NCBI GenBank assembly: GCA_029555885.1 | Contig: JAKPQT010000301.1 | Span: 1 to 22,608 of the forward strand | Direction: 5' to 3' | Length of the DNA: 22,608 nucleotides | DNA from: Chloroflexota bacterium | GTDB lineage: Bacteria > Chloroflexota > Anaerolineae > CG2-30-64-16 | Shown here: positions 6,239 through 13,986 of the stretch, one piece after another | How the letters are laid out: each line of letters opens with the position of its first letter | Numbering within the stretch: the stretch's first letter is position 1 | Notes under the pieces: generated by a model | What the model was told of the DNA's origin: nothing | Database searches by the model: none | Seen by the model: only the letters and a program-made list of their open reading frames with translations | Program-made: the position numbers and the translations under genes

Positions 6239-7681
6239 CTACGACCCCGCCGGCTCCGCGTTGGCGGGTGTAGTGACGATTTCCGGCTCCACCTCCGCCA
6301 GCACAGGCGCGGGTTCCGGCAGCGGCGGCTCCATGACCTCGGGCAGGGGGGATGGCAGCGTGCGCCGCGGCCGCAGGCTGAACAGGTTGCGCACCGTGGC
6401 AAGCGGCGCGAGGGCCAGCCAGGCGGCAAAGAACGCGAAGGCAATGATGGCTGCGCCGCCGAGCAGTTGCGCCTGCATCTGGCCCGGCCAGTCGGGCTGG
6501 AAGCCCGGGGCGACCAGCAGCCCGGTCACGCCCTGCCCGGCCACATCCAGGTACTCACCCGCGCCGATGCCGTTCCAGCCCGCGCCGGCCGTCCCGTCTG
6601 CGAGCAGGCCGACGGCCAGCAGTCCGAAGCCGCCGCCGACGCTGTGGACGGCAAGCGTGCCCGTTGCGTCGTTCCAGCGCAGCACGCGCTCCACGATGAA
6701 GACGACAAAGGGCATGAGCAGGCCGAGGGCTGCACCGAGCGCGACGGCCAGCATGGGCGACAGGAACAGCGCGCAGCCCAGGCTGGCGGCGAAGCTCGCG
6801 GCAAACGCGCGCGCCGCCATCAGCGGATCGGGCCGGCCCGCCACCAGCCAGGTGTAGGCGATGGGCAGCAGGCCGCCGGCGCTGGCCGCGAGGATCAGGT
6901 TGAGCAGAATGCGCGGCGTGTCCAGCTTCACCGGGTCGAGCAGCGGGTTGAGCGTCACCCACGCGGTTGCACCGGCCAGCAGCAGGCCCGCACCGAGCAG
7001 GCAGAGCAGCGGGTGATAGGCACGGGGCAGTGCGACCGGCGCGGTGGGGTCGGCGGGCCGGGGGCCGCGCGGCAGGAACACGACGAACCCCGCCAGCGTC
7101 ACGGATGCGGCGAGCAGGCTGACCAGCCCCGCGCCGGCCAGGTCCACGAAACCGTGGCCGAGATCGACGAGGTTGAGGCCCAGGTTGGCAAGCCAGCCGC
7201 CGCCCCAAACCCAGTTGCCCGCGACCGGGTAGATGAGCGCGCCGGTCAACAGCCCGGCCAGCCCGGCGGCCCAGGCCGGGACGCGGCTGCGCAGCGCGAC
7301 GACCGGCAGGGTGACGGCGGTGATGAGCATGGGCAGGTTTGCCAGGGCCAGCGCGCGCGCGGCAGGTGTGGCCGCCGGGCCGCTCAGCCCCCAACCGGCC
7401 AAGCCGGCCATGCCCCAGCCGGGTCCCCATGTGGGGCCGAGGGCCGACCACTCCCAGATGAGCCCTTCGAAGCCGGGCCGCTCATAGATGAGGCCGATGC
7501 CGCCGAACTGGAGCGCGAAGCCGCACGCGACGTAGCCCAGGATGGCCAGCCCGGCTGCGGCGAAGAAGCTGACGGCAGCGTGGCGCGCGTGGTGGGCGGG
7601 CAGGCCGCCGGCCGCGATGAGGGCATAACCGATCGGAATGAGGAAGGCCAGGCCGTAGGTTGGGGCCAGGTCAACTGGCAT
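6239..7681 (-). CDS. Divergent Amt-type ammonium channel-like membrane protein
   Basis: This 480-residue protein has about ten to twelve hydrophobic segments. It resembles the Amt/Mep/Rh family, trimeric inner-membrane channels that conduct ammonium/ammonia. Matches to Amt signatures are YPVAGNWVWGGGWL at 151-164, DLAGAGLVSLLAA at 180-192 (normally DFAGGTVVH...) and WNDATGTLAVHSVGGGFGLLAVGLLADG near 336-363 (normally DDPxGAVxVHxVxGxWG). The second pore histidine is therefore present (H346), but the first is serine (S188). The C-terminus ends in a Pro/Glu-rich tail of about 45 residues. The ATG at 7681 is preceded by AGGAG (7690-7694) at eight bases spacing, which fixes the start. There is no PII (glnB/glnK) gene beside it, unlike many amt loci. 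It could be a channel for another small solute. Confidence 0.8.
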   Translation of the reverse strand: MPVDLAPTYGLAFLIPIGYALIAAGGLPAHHARHAAVSFFAAAGLAILGYVACGFALQFGGIGLIYERPGFEGLIWEWSALGPTWGPGWGMAGLAGWGLSGPAATPAARALALANLPMLITAVTLPVVALRSRVPAWAAGLAGLLTGALIYPVAGNWVWGGGWLANLGLNLVDLGHGFVDLAGAGLVSLLAASVTLAGFVVFLPRGPRPADPTAPVALPRAYHPLLCLLGAGLLLAGATAWVTLNPLLDPVKLDTPRILLNLILAASAGGLLPIAYTWLVAGRPDPLMAARAFAASFAASLGCALFLSPMLAVALGAALGLLMPFVVFIVERVLRWNDATGTLAVHSVGGGFGLLAVGLLADGTAGAGWNGIGAGEYLDVAGQGVTGLLVAPGFQPDWPGQMQAQLLGGAAIIAFAFFAAWLALAPLATVRNLFSLRPRRTLPSPLPEVMEPPLPEPAPVLAEVEPEIVTTPANAEPAGS

Positions 7682-7685
7682 GCAG

Positions 7686-7691
7686 TATACT
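7686..7691 (+). promoter_or_regulatory. Candidate -10 TATACT for the Mut7-C gene, inside palindrome AGTATACT
   Basis: TATACT on the plus strand would start transcription near 7698, about 39 bases before the preferred ATG of the Mut7-C gene. The hexamer lies in the perfect palindrome AGTATACT (7684-7691), so the minus strand also reads TATACT, but only two bases before the Amt-like ATG. That is too close to serve that start. No good -35 is seen for either direction. Confidence 0.4.
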
Positions 7692-7736
7692 CCTGATGAC
7701 GTAAACCCGGATGATGTCAACGCTTTGCACGTAATC

Positions 7737-8216
7737 ATGCTACCACAAGCTGAACCTTTAGACAAAGGCTGCTGCCCGCGGCTCCTGGTGGACGCCATGC
7801 TCGGCTCGCTGGCGAAGCGGCTGCGCTGGCTGGGCTACGACACGGTATACTGGCGCGATGGCAGCGACGAAACGCTGATGGCCCAGGCGCAGGCCGAAGG
7901 CCGCCTGATCGTGACGCGCGACCATGCCCTGGCGCGGCGGCGCGGGGTGGCCGCGCTGTTGGTCGAGAGCGAGTCGCTGCCCGAACAACTGGCGGAGGTG
8001 CGCGCGGCGCTGCCCATGCCGGCGCAGCCGTTCACGCGCTGCGGCGAGTGCAACGGCCTGCTAGAAATGCTGGACCGCGAGACGGCGCGGATGCTCGTGC
8101 CGCCGTACGTCTGGCAGACGCAGGAAGCGTTCTGGCGTTGCCCCGACTGCGGCCGCGTCTATTGGAAGGGCACGCATTGGCCCAGTCTGCTGGCGGAGCT
8201 GGAGGACGTGGCTTGA
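7737..8216 (+). CDS. Mut7-C RNase domain protein with zinc ribbon
   Basis: This 159-residue cytoplasmic protein matches the Mut7-C (PIN-like) family, related to the C-terminal part of nematode Mut-7 and predicted to be an RNase. It begins with RLLVDAMLGSLAKRLRWLGY at 15-34 with acidic Asp19, continues with DGSDETL at 41-47 and has RLIVTRDHALARRRG at 56-70 with Asp62. These are the expected acidic metal-binding positions. A zinc ribbon follows with Cys pairs at 102/105 and 135/138. There is no N-terminal ubiquitin-like domain, which some homologues have. The start is uncertain: ATG 7737 is preferred because the in-frame ATG at 7680 would overlap the start of the divergent Amt-like gene and add 19 residues that do not look conserved. 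The RNA target is unknown. Confidence 0.85.
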   Translation: MLPQAEPLDKGCCPRLLVDAMLGSLAKRLRWLGYDTVYWRDGSDETLMAQAQAEGRLIVTRDHALARRRGVAALLVESESLPEQLAEVRAALPMPAQPFTRCGECNGLLEMLDRETARMLVPPYVWQTQEAFWRCPDCGRVYWKGTHWPSLLAELEDVA

Positions 8217-8252
8217 AAAGCAGCCCCAACGTGACTGGTGGCCGCGCAAAGG

Positions 8253-8298
8253 GCATCCTAAGCAAAGTGCAGCGCAGTGGAGCGCCGTCGAAGGATGC
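8253..8298 (+). repeat. Variable-centre palindromic repeat, degenerate copy D
   Basis: This segment begins GCATCCTAAGC and ends GTCGAAGGATGC. It is closely related to the ends of the copies at 16923-16989, 17011-17059 and 5382-5438. Its outer seven bases (GCATCCT/AGGATGC) are perfect inverted repeats, but the centre has no strong hairpin. It lies between the Mut7-C stop (8216) and the likely ATG of the DUF2723 gene (8315). Confidence 0.6.
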
Positions 8299-8314
8299 TC
8301 GCATTGCCAGTGTG

Positions 8315-10201
8315 ATGCCTACCGACCGGCAGGTCGCGTTGCTGCTGGCGGTTGCTGCGTTTGTCTTATACGCGATCACGGCCGCGCCGTCCGTCGCGAC
8401 GCAGTTCGATGACAGCCTGGAGTTCCAGGTCGTGTTGCCCACGCTCGGCATCGCCCATCCGAGCGGTTATCCCCTGTACACGCTGGCGGGCAAGCTGTTC
8501 ACCGGCCTGCTGCCGCTGCGGGACGCGGCAGGCCGGGCCAACCTGTTTTCCGCGCTGCTGGCTGCGGCCGCGGTCGGCGTGCTGTATCGCGTGGCGCGTA
8601 CGGTGGCGGGCAGCCGGGCCGCTGCCATCGTGACCACAGTGGTGTTCGCTATCTCTCCGACCTGGTGGTCGCAGGCCACGATCGCGGAAGTTTACGCGCT
8701 GCACGGGCTCTTGGCCGTCACGTTCGTGTATCTGCTGCTGCGCTGGGAGGCGGTGCGGCAGAGCGAGCGCGGACGCGTCCCAGCTGTACGCCCGTCCGAC
8801 CGGCTGTTGGCGCTGGCCGCGCTGGCGGCCGGGCTGGGGCTGGCACACCACCGCATGATTGCCCTGTTCTTCCCCGCTGCATTTGTATTCATCCTCTGGA
8901 CCGACCCCGCGCTGCTGCGCCAGCCGCGACGCTGGCTGCGGCCCCTGGCGCTGCTGCTCGCGCCCCTGCTGCTCTATGCCTATCTGCCCATCCGCGGGCA
9001 GGTCGTGTCGTCGCTCGACGGCACGTATCAGCCCACCCTCCGCGGCACGCTGGATTGGGTGCTCGCGCGCGGCTACAGCGTGTTCCTGACGGGCAATCCG
9101 TTCGGCGTGACGCGGGGCGCGGGGGACTACGTTGCCCTGTTTCTGCGGGAGATGGGCGCGCTGACTGCGCTGGCAGCCGTGGCCGGACTGGTCACAGGCT
9201 GGCGCTACAGCCCGCGGCGGTCGGTCTTCCTGCTGCTGGCGCTGGTCGGCCAGACCTTGTTTGCGGTTAACTACAAGGTGCAGGATGTCGAGGTCTTCCT
9301 GCTGCCTGCGTTCATGCTGATGGCCGTTTGGGCGGCGTGGGGCCTGGCCCCGCTGTGCGACAGCTTCGCACAGCGGGCCGCGGTCAGCGCCCGGCCGCTG
9401 CGCCTGCCGCGGCAGGCCCGCCCGTTGTTGACGTTCCTGTGGCTGCTGCCCGTGGCACTCGTCCTGCTGTTCGAGCCCGTCCGCGCGGCAGTGCGCGAGT
9501 GGCCGCAACGGGATCGGGGCGACGAGTGGACCGTGTATGACTTGGGCGCGGACATGCTGGACAGCGCGGAGCCGCATGGCGTGATTGTGGGGCTGGGCGG
9601 AGAGACGACGTTGGTGCGCTATTTCCGCGATGTGCTGGGCCGGCGGCCCGACCTGCAAGTGGTGTGGGCCGATGCGGAAGATGCGCGGCTGGCAGCGGTG
9701 GCTGAGGTGCGGGCGCGCGGTGCGCCGGTGTACCTGACGCGTGACCTGCCCGGCGCGGCCGCGCTGTACAGCCTGGATGCCGCGGGGCCGCTGGTTGCCG
9801 TCAGCCCGAAGGCTACCCCAGGCGCGATTCCGTCGGGGGCGGATGTGGGCGGGGGCGTGCGCTGGCTTGCGGGGCGCACACGTATCCGGCAGACGCACGC
9901 CGGGCCGGTCGTGCGGGTGGCGGTGGAGTGGACCGCCGCCGCGCCTGTTACCGAGGACCTGAAGGTATCGGCGCGGCTGCTGGACGCAGCCGGCGCAGTC
10001 GTCGTGGCAGATGACCGCGTGCCCGTCCACTTCACCTATCCCACGCCCGCCTGGGTCCCCGGCGAGGTGGTCGAGGATGTGTATGACCTGGCGCTGCCCG
10101 CGGACCGGCGCGGCGCGTTCGGCGTACTGCTGATCGTCTATCGCGCGGCGGACGGCAGCGAGGTCGGCCGGGTCGAGCTGCCGGCGGTGCAGGTGGACTG
10201 A
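8315..10201 (+). CDS. DUF2723 multi-span membrane protein (TMEM260-like, GT-C fold)
   Basis: This is a 628-residue inner-membrane protein. The N-terminal half has about ten hydrophobic helices. QFDDSLEFQ at 30-38 (conserved acidic residues on the first outer loop, usually GDSGE) and GIAHPSGYPLYTLAGKLF at 45-62 are the hallmark of DUF2723. The family is related to GT-C glycosyltransferases and to vertebrate TMEM260, an O-mannosyltransferase. From about residue 385 a soluble region follows with EWTVYDLGADMLD and a beta-rich C-terminal domain, probably outside the membrane. The start is ambiguous. ATG 8315 puts the first helix at the N-terminus. A TTG at 8213 overlaps the Mut7-C stop and has GGAGGA (8201-8206) at six bases, but then translation would run through repeat copy D. 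A lipid-linked sugar donor is inferred. Confidence 0.88.
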   Translation: MPTDRQVALLLAVAAFVLYAITAAPSVATQFDDSLEFQVVLPTLGIAHPSGYPLYTLAGKLFTGLLPLRDAAGRANLFSALLAAAAVGVLYRVARTVAGSRAAAIVTTVVFAISPTWWSQATIAEVYALHGLLAVTFVYLLLRWEAVRQSERGRVPAVRPSDRLLALAALAAGLGLAHHRMIALFFPAAFVFILWTDPALLRQPRRWLRPLALLLAPLLLYAYLPIRGQVVSSLDGTYQPTLRGTLDWVLARGYSVFLTGNPFGVTRGAGDYVALFLREMGALTALAAVAGLVTGWRYSPRRSVFLLLALVGQTLFAVNYKVQDVEVFLLPAFMLMAVWAAWGLAPLCDSFAQRAAVSARPLRLPRQARPLLTFLWLLPVALVLLFEPVRAAVREWPQRDRGDEWTVYDLGADMLDSAEPHGVIVGLGGETTLVRYFRDVLGRRPDLQVVWADAEDARLAAVAEVRARGAPVYLTRDLPGAAALYSLDAAGPLVAVSPKATPGAIPSGADVGGGVRWLAGRTRIRQTHAGPVVRVAVEWTAAAPVTEDLKVSARLLDAAGAVVVADDRVPVHFTYPTPAWVPGEVVEDVYDLALPADRRGAFGVLLIVYRAADGSEVGRVELPAVQVD

Positions 10202-10229
10202 GCTATAGCCGCGAACTCCAGTTGTGGGC

Positions 10230-10299
10230 GGAGTCGAGGCTTTAGCCGGATTAGCAGGCTACGCACGTGCACTCCCTAACCGGCTAAAGCCTCGACTCC
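10230..10299. repeat. 20-base perfect inverted repeat between convergent DUF2723 and malQ genes
   Basis: The arms at 10230-10249 and 10280-10299 are exact reverse complements (GGAGTCGAGGCTTTAGCCGG) around a 30-base loop. The right arm ends seven bases from the malQ stop codon, and the left arm begins 28 bases after the DUF2723 stop. The structure would form in both transcripts and could serve as a shared transcript end, although no T-tract follows either arm. The sequence also resembles dispersed intergenic repeats of GC-rich environmental bacteria (from memory). Confidence 0.75.
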
Positions 10300-10306
10300 A
10301 AATTGC

Positions 10307-11821
10307 CTAGGCCGACTCCTCTTTGACCTTCAGCGGGCGGCCATACGTCTCGCTGAAGTCGCGCAGCCGCGCGGCCAGCTCCGGGGTGAGCATGTCCGCA
10401 GTGTAGCGCCACTGCCAGTTGCCGCCGGCCCGGCTGGGATAGTTCATGCGCGCTTCCTCACCGAGCCCCATCACATCCTGCAGGGTCGCGACCGCCTGAT
10501 TTGCCACCGAGCTCCACGCCAGTCGGATGAAGTCCCACGCGATGTCGTGCGCGTCGGTGCCGGTGAACCGCCGGATGTTGTGCTTCTCGATCTCGGTGCG
10601 CTCGTTCCAGTAACCTACGGTCGTATTGTTGTCGTGCGTGCCCGGATAGACGATGCAGTTCGTCTCATACGTATAGGGCAGATATGGTGGGAAGAACTCC
10701 GGCCCGAACGCGAAATGAAGCACCTTCATGCCGGGAAAGTCGAACTGTAGCCGCAGCGCGTCGACTTCCGGCGTGATGATGCCCAGGTCCTCCGCGATGA
10801 TGGGCAGGACGCCGAGCGCCTGCTGGACCGCCTGGAACAGCTCCGCGCCGGGCGCCTTCGCCCAGTGGCCGTTGATGGCAGTCGGCTCATCAGCCGGAAT
10901 CTCCCACGATGCTTCGAACCCGCGGAAGTGGTCGATACGCACGATGTCCACGAACTGCAACGTCTGGCGGATGCGCTTGATCCACCATTGGAAGCCGTCC
11001 TGCCGCATCACGTCCCAGTTGTAGTGCGGATTGCCCCAGCGCTGGCCTGTTGCGGAGAAGAGGTCCGGCGGCACGCCCGCGACGACCGTGGGATTGCCCT
11101 CGCTGTCGAGCCGGAACTGGTCCGGGTTGGCCCAGACGTCGGCGCTGTCCTCCGCCACGAAGACGGGCACATCCCCGATAATCTGGATGCCCCGCTCCGC
11201 CGCATGGCGCTTGAGCGCGCTCCACTGGTCATTGAACACGAATTGCAGATACGCCTGGTATTCGGCTTCGGCAGCTACCTTTTCGCGGTGATCGGCCAGC
11301 GCAGCCGGCTCCCGCAGGCGCACCTCGCGCGGCCAATCGTGCCAGCTCCCGCCGCCGAAGTAGCCCTTGAGCGCCATGAAGAGCGCGAAATCATCCAGCC
11401 AGTCGGCATTCTGCGCCCTGAACCAGGCGAATCCCTGATGCTGGTCGGCGGAGCCGTGCTCTTTGAAGTAGGCGAAGCTCTGCCGGAGGAGCCGCTGCTT
11501 GTAGTCGATGACCCAGCCGTAATCCACAGCGTGTGCGGGGAACGGGGGCACGTCGTTGAGCGCGTCGTGGGGCAGCAGGCCGTTCCATGCGAGACCCTCC
11601 GGGCTGATGAGCAGGGGGTTGCCCGCGAAGGCCGAGAAGCACTGGTAGGGTGAGTCGCCATAGCCCGTCGGACCGAGCGGCAGAACCTGCCAGAGTTGCT
11701 GTCCGGCGTCTGCCAGCCAATCCACGAAATCGTAAGCCCCTTTGCCCAGGTCGCCGATGCCGAATCTTCCCGGGAAGGAAGTCGGATGACATAAGACGCC
11801 GCCCGATCGAGGGAAACTCAT
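10307..11821 (-). CDS. malQ: 4-alpha-glucanotransferase (amylomaltase)
   Basis: This 504-residue cytoplasmic GH77 enzyme moves segments of alpha-1,4-glucan between malto-oligosaccharides in glycogen or maltodextrin use. It starts with RSGGVLCHPTSFPGRFGIGDLG. The catalytic triad is present: nucleophile Asp297 in VRIDHFRGFE, acid/base Glu344 in IIAEDLGI and stabiliser Asp397 in PGTHDNNTTVGYW. The GDVPVFVAEDSADVW motif lies at about 216-230. These positions are within a few residues of the well-studied Thermus amylomaltase (about 500 residues). I chose the ATG at 11821 because AGGTGG lies five bases upstream; an in-frame GTG at 11830 would overlap that ribosome site. No other glycogen gene is adjacent. 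It is convergent with the DUF2723 gene across an inverted repeat. Confidence 0.96.
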   Translation of the reverse strand: MSFPRSGGVLCHPTSFPGRFGIGDLGKGAYDFVDWLADAGQQLWQVLPLGPTGYGDSPYQCFSAFAGNPLLISPEGLAWNGLLPHDALNDVPPFPAHAVDYGWVIDYKQRLLRQSFAYFKEHGSADQHQGFAWFRAQNADWLDDFALFMALKGYFGGGSWHDWPREVRLREPAALADHREKVAAEAEYQAYLQFVFNDQWSALKRHAAERGIQIIGDVPVFVAEDSADVWANPDQFRLDSEGNPTVVAGVPPDLFSATGQRWGNPHYNWDVMRQDGFQWWIKRIRQTLQFVDIVRIDHFRGFEASWEIPADEPTAINGHWAKAPGAELFQAVQQALGVLPIIAEDLGIITPEVDALRLQFDFPGMKVLHFAFGPEFFPPYLPYTYETNCIVYPGTHDNNTTVGYWNERTEIEKHNIRRFTGTDAHDIAWDFIRLAWSSVANQAVATLQDVMGLGEEARMNYPSRAGGNWQWRYTADMLTPELAARLRDFSETYGRPLKVKEESA

Positions 11822-11852
11822 ACGCACCACCTTACTTTCTGTGTCAGTACGA

Positions 11853-11874
11853 AGGCGATCACGCAGGATCGCCT
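11853..11874. repeat. Short palindromic repeat AGGCGATC...GATCGCCT between malQ and GT2
   Basis: Eight-base arms (11853-11860 and 11867-11874) flank a six-base loop. The element lies in the 59-base gap between the GT2 stop codon (11881) and the malQ ATG (11821), both leftward genes. It begins six bases after the GT2 stop, so it is placed at a transcript 3' end like several other repeats here. Confidence 0.6.
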
Positions 11875-11880
11875 CTACGG

Positions 11881-13518
11881 TCAGTCTACTTGCTTCGGCG
11901 TGACCTCGAAGTGCAGGTGCGCGCCGAAGAGCATCTTGGTTTGCGCCTGAATCGTGGGCAGCGCGACCAGGAGCATGGTCAGCACCGGCACGAGAGGCCA
12001 GAGCAGGATGTCTGTGAGCAACTTGCGTGGCCGCCAGCCGCCGCTGGCCCGGCGCGTGCTCAGATGTTCGTACAGCACCTCAGCCGAGATGGCGACCGCG
12101 TTAACGATGTTACCGGCCTGGAACAGGATGGAATACAGGCCCGGGATGGGCTGCACCACGCCGAGCAGGCCGTTTTCGAGGAACAGGACGACGGAGCCGA
12201 CCCCGATGATGAGGCCCGCGGTCGTGAAGACGACGTGGTCATGCACTACTTTGAACAGGTACAGGCTCTTGCGGCCCAGCGGCATCTCCGGCCAGCGGCC
12301 CCATTGCTGGAGCACATACCCGACATCCTGACAGCCCCAGGCGTGCCGCAGCCGCTGCCGGTAGAAGTTCGCGAGCGCCTGCCAGAGGTTTGCGCCGGTG
12401 ACTGCATCGCCTGTGGTCGGCAGGAAGACCGGCCGCAGCCGGACGCGCCCCTGCGTGCCGAAGGTGCAGCGCAGGAACATATTCCAGTCATCGGCCAGCG
12501 CAAACACATCCCAGTAGCCCACGGAGTTTGCGAGCTTGAAGCTGAGAGTGAACGAACTGACGGGCAGCTTGACAGACAGCGGATCGGTGAGCTCCGAGAC
12601 CTGAACGAGGTTGAAGAAGAAGCTGAGCAGCCGGACCGGGCTGGGCACATTCCAGTGGTTGTTGATGTGGCGCATCGGCGCGTGCCAGACGCAGGTGTAG
12701 CGCTCCGGGTCTGCGACGAACTGGCGTCCGATCTCAGCCAGATAATCGGTGTGCAGGACCGAATCCGCATCGCAAGAGGTCAGGGTCAGGTTTTCGAGCG
12801 GAATGCCGGCGCGCTCCACCAGTTCCCGGTAGGCGACGCGCGCGGCCCACGCCTGGTTGGAGCTCTTGCCGCGCGATTCGCCGGGCAGGTCGGCGGGGTG
12901 AATGGAGATGAGGACGTGGGCAAAGTAGCCCTCGAAGCGCGTGCGGAGCAACTCGGCTTTGGCGTGTGCACCGGCCTCGGCCCCCTCCATTGCCAGGACA
13001 ACCGTAACGTGGCTGCGGGCGTCGGCCTGGCCCGCGAGACTGCGCAGCGTACGGGCCAGCACCTCTACCGGTTCGTGCAGGTTGGGCAGCAGTATGACGT
13101 GGTGCAAGCCCGCGGCTGCGCCGCGCGTCCTGCCGCGCTGCCCACGGGCATGCTGCTCGGCCTGCTGAATCTTGCGGATGCCGATGGGGTAAAAGATGAT
13201 GATGACCAGAAGCCGCAGAATCATGTAGACGCCGGCCACCTGCGCGGCAATGACCAGCACGCGCGGGGCGAGGACGGCGCCGAGGATGGCAATGCCGAGG
13301 GCCAGCCATGCCAGGAGGCCGGGCACCTTGTACGTGAAGTGGCCCGGATCCTTGATGGTGTTGAGGCGGGCGACGTGCGCCGCTTGCTGCTCCGGCGGGA
13401 TGGCAGGCCCCGCGGCGAAGATCGGCTGCTGCGCCTCAGCATCGGGCCCCCTGCCGTTGCCTCCGCCTCGCTTTGGCCTGACGACGGCTGCATCTTGTCG
13501 CCACTGTGTCTTGGTCAT
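11881..13518 (-). CDS. Membrane family 2 glycosyltransferase of the processive (cellulose-synthase-like) type
   Basis: This is a 545-residue protein. Two membrane helices (about 66-84 and 86-112) precede a GT-A catalytic domain: HHVILLPNLHEP at 139-150, KSSNQAWAARVA at 218-229, the metal-binding DAD at 250-252 (TSCDADSVLH), the acceptor-side ADDW at 342-345 and QRLRH at 388-392, in the place of the QxxRW motif. At least three further helices follow (about 425-525). This order matches inner-membrane GT2 enzymes that add or polymerise sugars at the membrane face. The RH instead of RW departs from cellulose and hyaluronan synthases, so the product is uncertain. The first 60 residues are Arg/Gly/Pro-rich and look disordered. 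The start is the ATG at 13518; a possible -10 (TAGAAT, 13550-13545) lies upstream. It is separated from the ferredoxin by 175 bases with no visible gene. Confidence 0.9.
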   Translation of the reverse strand: MTKTQWRQDAAVVRPKRGGGNGRGPDAEAQQPIFAAGPAIPPEQQAAHVARLNTIKDPGHFTYKVPGLLAWLALGIAILGAVLAPRVLVIAAQVAGVYMILRLLVIIIFYPIGIRKIQQAEQHARGQRGRTRGAAAGLHHVILLPNLHEPVEVLARTLRSLAGQADARSHVTVVLAMEGAEAGAHAKAELLRTRFEGYFAHVLISIHPADLPGESRGKSSNQAWAARVAYRELVERAGIPLENLTLTSCDADSVLHTDYLAEIGRQFVADPERYTCVWHAPMRHINNHWNVPSPVRLLSFFFNLVQVSELTDPLSVKLPVSSFTLSFKLANSVGYWDVFALADDWNMFLRCTFGTQGRVRLRPVFLPTTGDAVTGANLWQALANFYRQRLRHAWGCQDVGYVLQQWGRWPEMPLGRKSLYLFKVVHDHVVFTTAGLIIGVGSVVLFLENGLLGVVQPIPGLYSILFQAGNIVNAVAISAEVLYEHLSTRRASGGWRPRKLLTDILLWPLVPVLTMLLVALPTIQAQTKMLFGAHLHFEVTPKQVD

Positions 13519-13693
13519 AATGACCGCTTCATTCTGGTGGACGCATTCTACTTGCAGAAAGTGAGGCGCGCCGAGTTCGGGTGACTGTCATGCGCGCCGG
13601 ATGCAGTATAGCCGAGGGTGGGGTAAGGACAAAACGAAGGGATGTGCGCGTGCAGATGTCGGGTGGGTGGAGGCTGTCTGACGTTGCCTGACG

Positions 13694-13900
13694 TCAGCCG
13701 AGGACAATGGCGAAGGGGAGCTGGATCGCGCCGGTGGGGCACGCGGGTTCACATGCCGCGTCGTACTCGCAGCGATCGGGCCGCGCGAGCACTGCCTTGC
13801 CATCGACCAGGGCGAGCGCGCCCGCTTCACAGGCCGACAGGCATTTGCCGCAGCCATTGCACAGGGCTTCGTCGATCTCGGGCAGGATGGTCTGGGACAT
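13694..13900 (-). CDS. Small 2[4Fe-4S]-type ferredoxin with one Cys-to-Asp ligand change
   Basis: This 68-residue cytoplasmic electron carrier has two cluster motifs. The first is complete: C14-x2-C17-x2-C20-x3-C24. The second reads C44-x2-D47-x2-C50-x3-C54-P, with aspartate where the second cysteine should be. Such CxxDxxC sites are known from Pyrococcus furiosus ferredoxin, where the cluster is Asp-ligated and can convert to [3Fe-4S]. The ATG at 13900 has AGGAAG seven bases upstream. It has its own strong promoter (13934-13963) although it follows the crp gene by 86 bases. Neighbouring acyl-CoA synthetase (ADP-forming) suggests fermentative or 2-oxoacid-oxidising metabolism, a classic setting for such ferredoxins, but the partner enzyme is not in the window. 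Confidence 0.9.
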   Translation of the reverse strand: MSQTILPEIDEALCNGCGKCLSACEAGALALVDGKAVLARPDRCEYDAACEPACPTGAIQLPFAIVLG

Positions 13901-13933
13901 GATGGGACTTCCTATGGCATTGAGTTCACGCTC

Positions 13934-13963
13934 ACTATAGCAGGCAAGGCCCGCGCCTGTCAG
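13934..13963 (-). promoter_or_regulatory. Promoter of the ferredoxin gene: CTGACA, 18-base spacer, extended -10 TGCTATAGT
   Basis: On the minus strand CTGACA (13963-13958) matches five of six -35 bases. After 18 bases comes TATAGT (13939-13934), preceded by TGC. The predicted start is near 13927, leaving a leader of about 27 bases with AGGAAG before the ATG. It allows the ferredoxin to be expressed independently of the upstream regulator gene. Confidence 0.7.
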
Positions 13964-13986
13964 GGACTTTTGTCGCACGCCCCGCC

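Noticed and set aside
6152..7696. A 514-codon open frame on the plus strand opposite the Amt-like gene
   Set aside because: The Gln/Arg/Gly-rich product has no motif; the minus-strand frame matches Amt signatures and has a ribosome site.
8366..10030. A 554-codon open frame on the minus strand opposite the DUF2723 gene
   Set aside because: It gives a composition-driven His/Gln/Arg-rich product. The sense frame has the DUF2723 signature and helices.
11650..13584. A 644-codon open frame on the plus strand opposite the GT2 gene
   Set aside because: The GT2 frame carries DAD, ADDW and membrane helices. The antisense product is a Gln/Arg/Asp/Gly-rich sequence of the kind that antisense frames produce in high-GC DNA.
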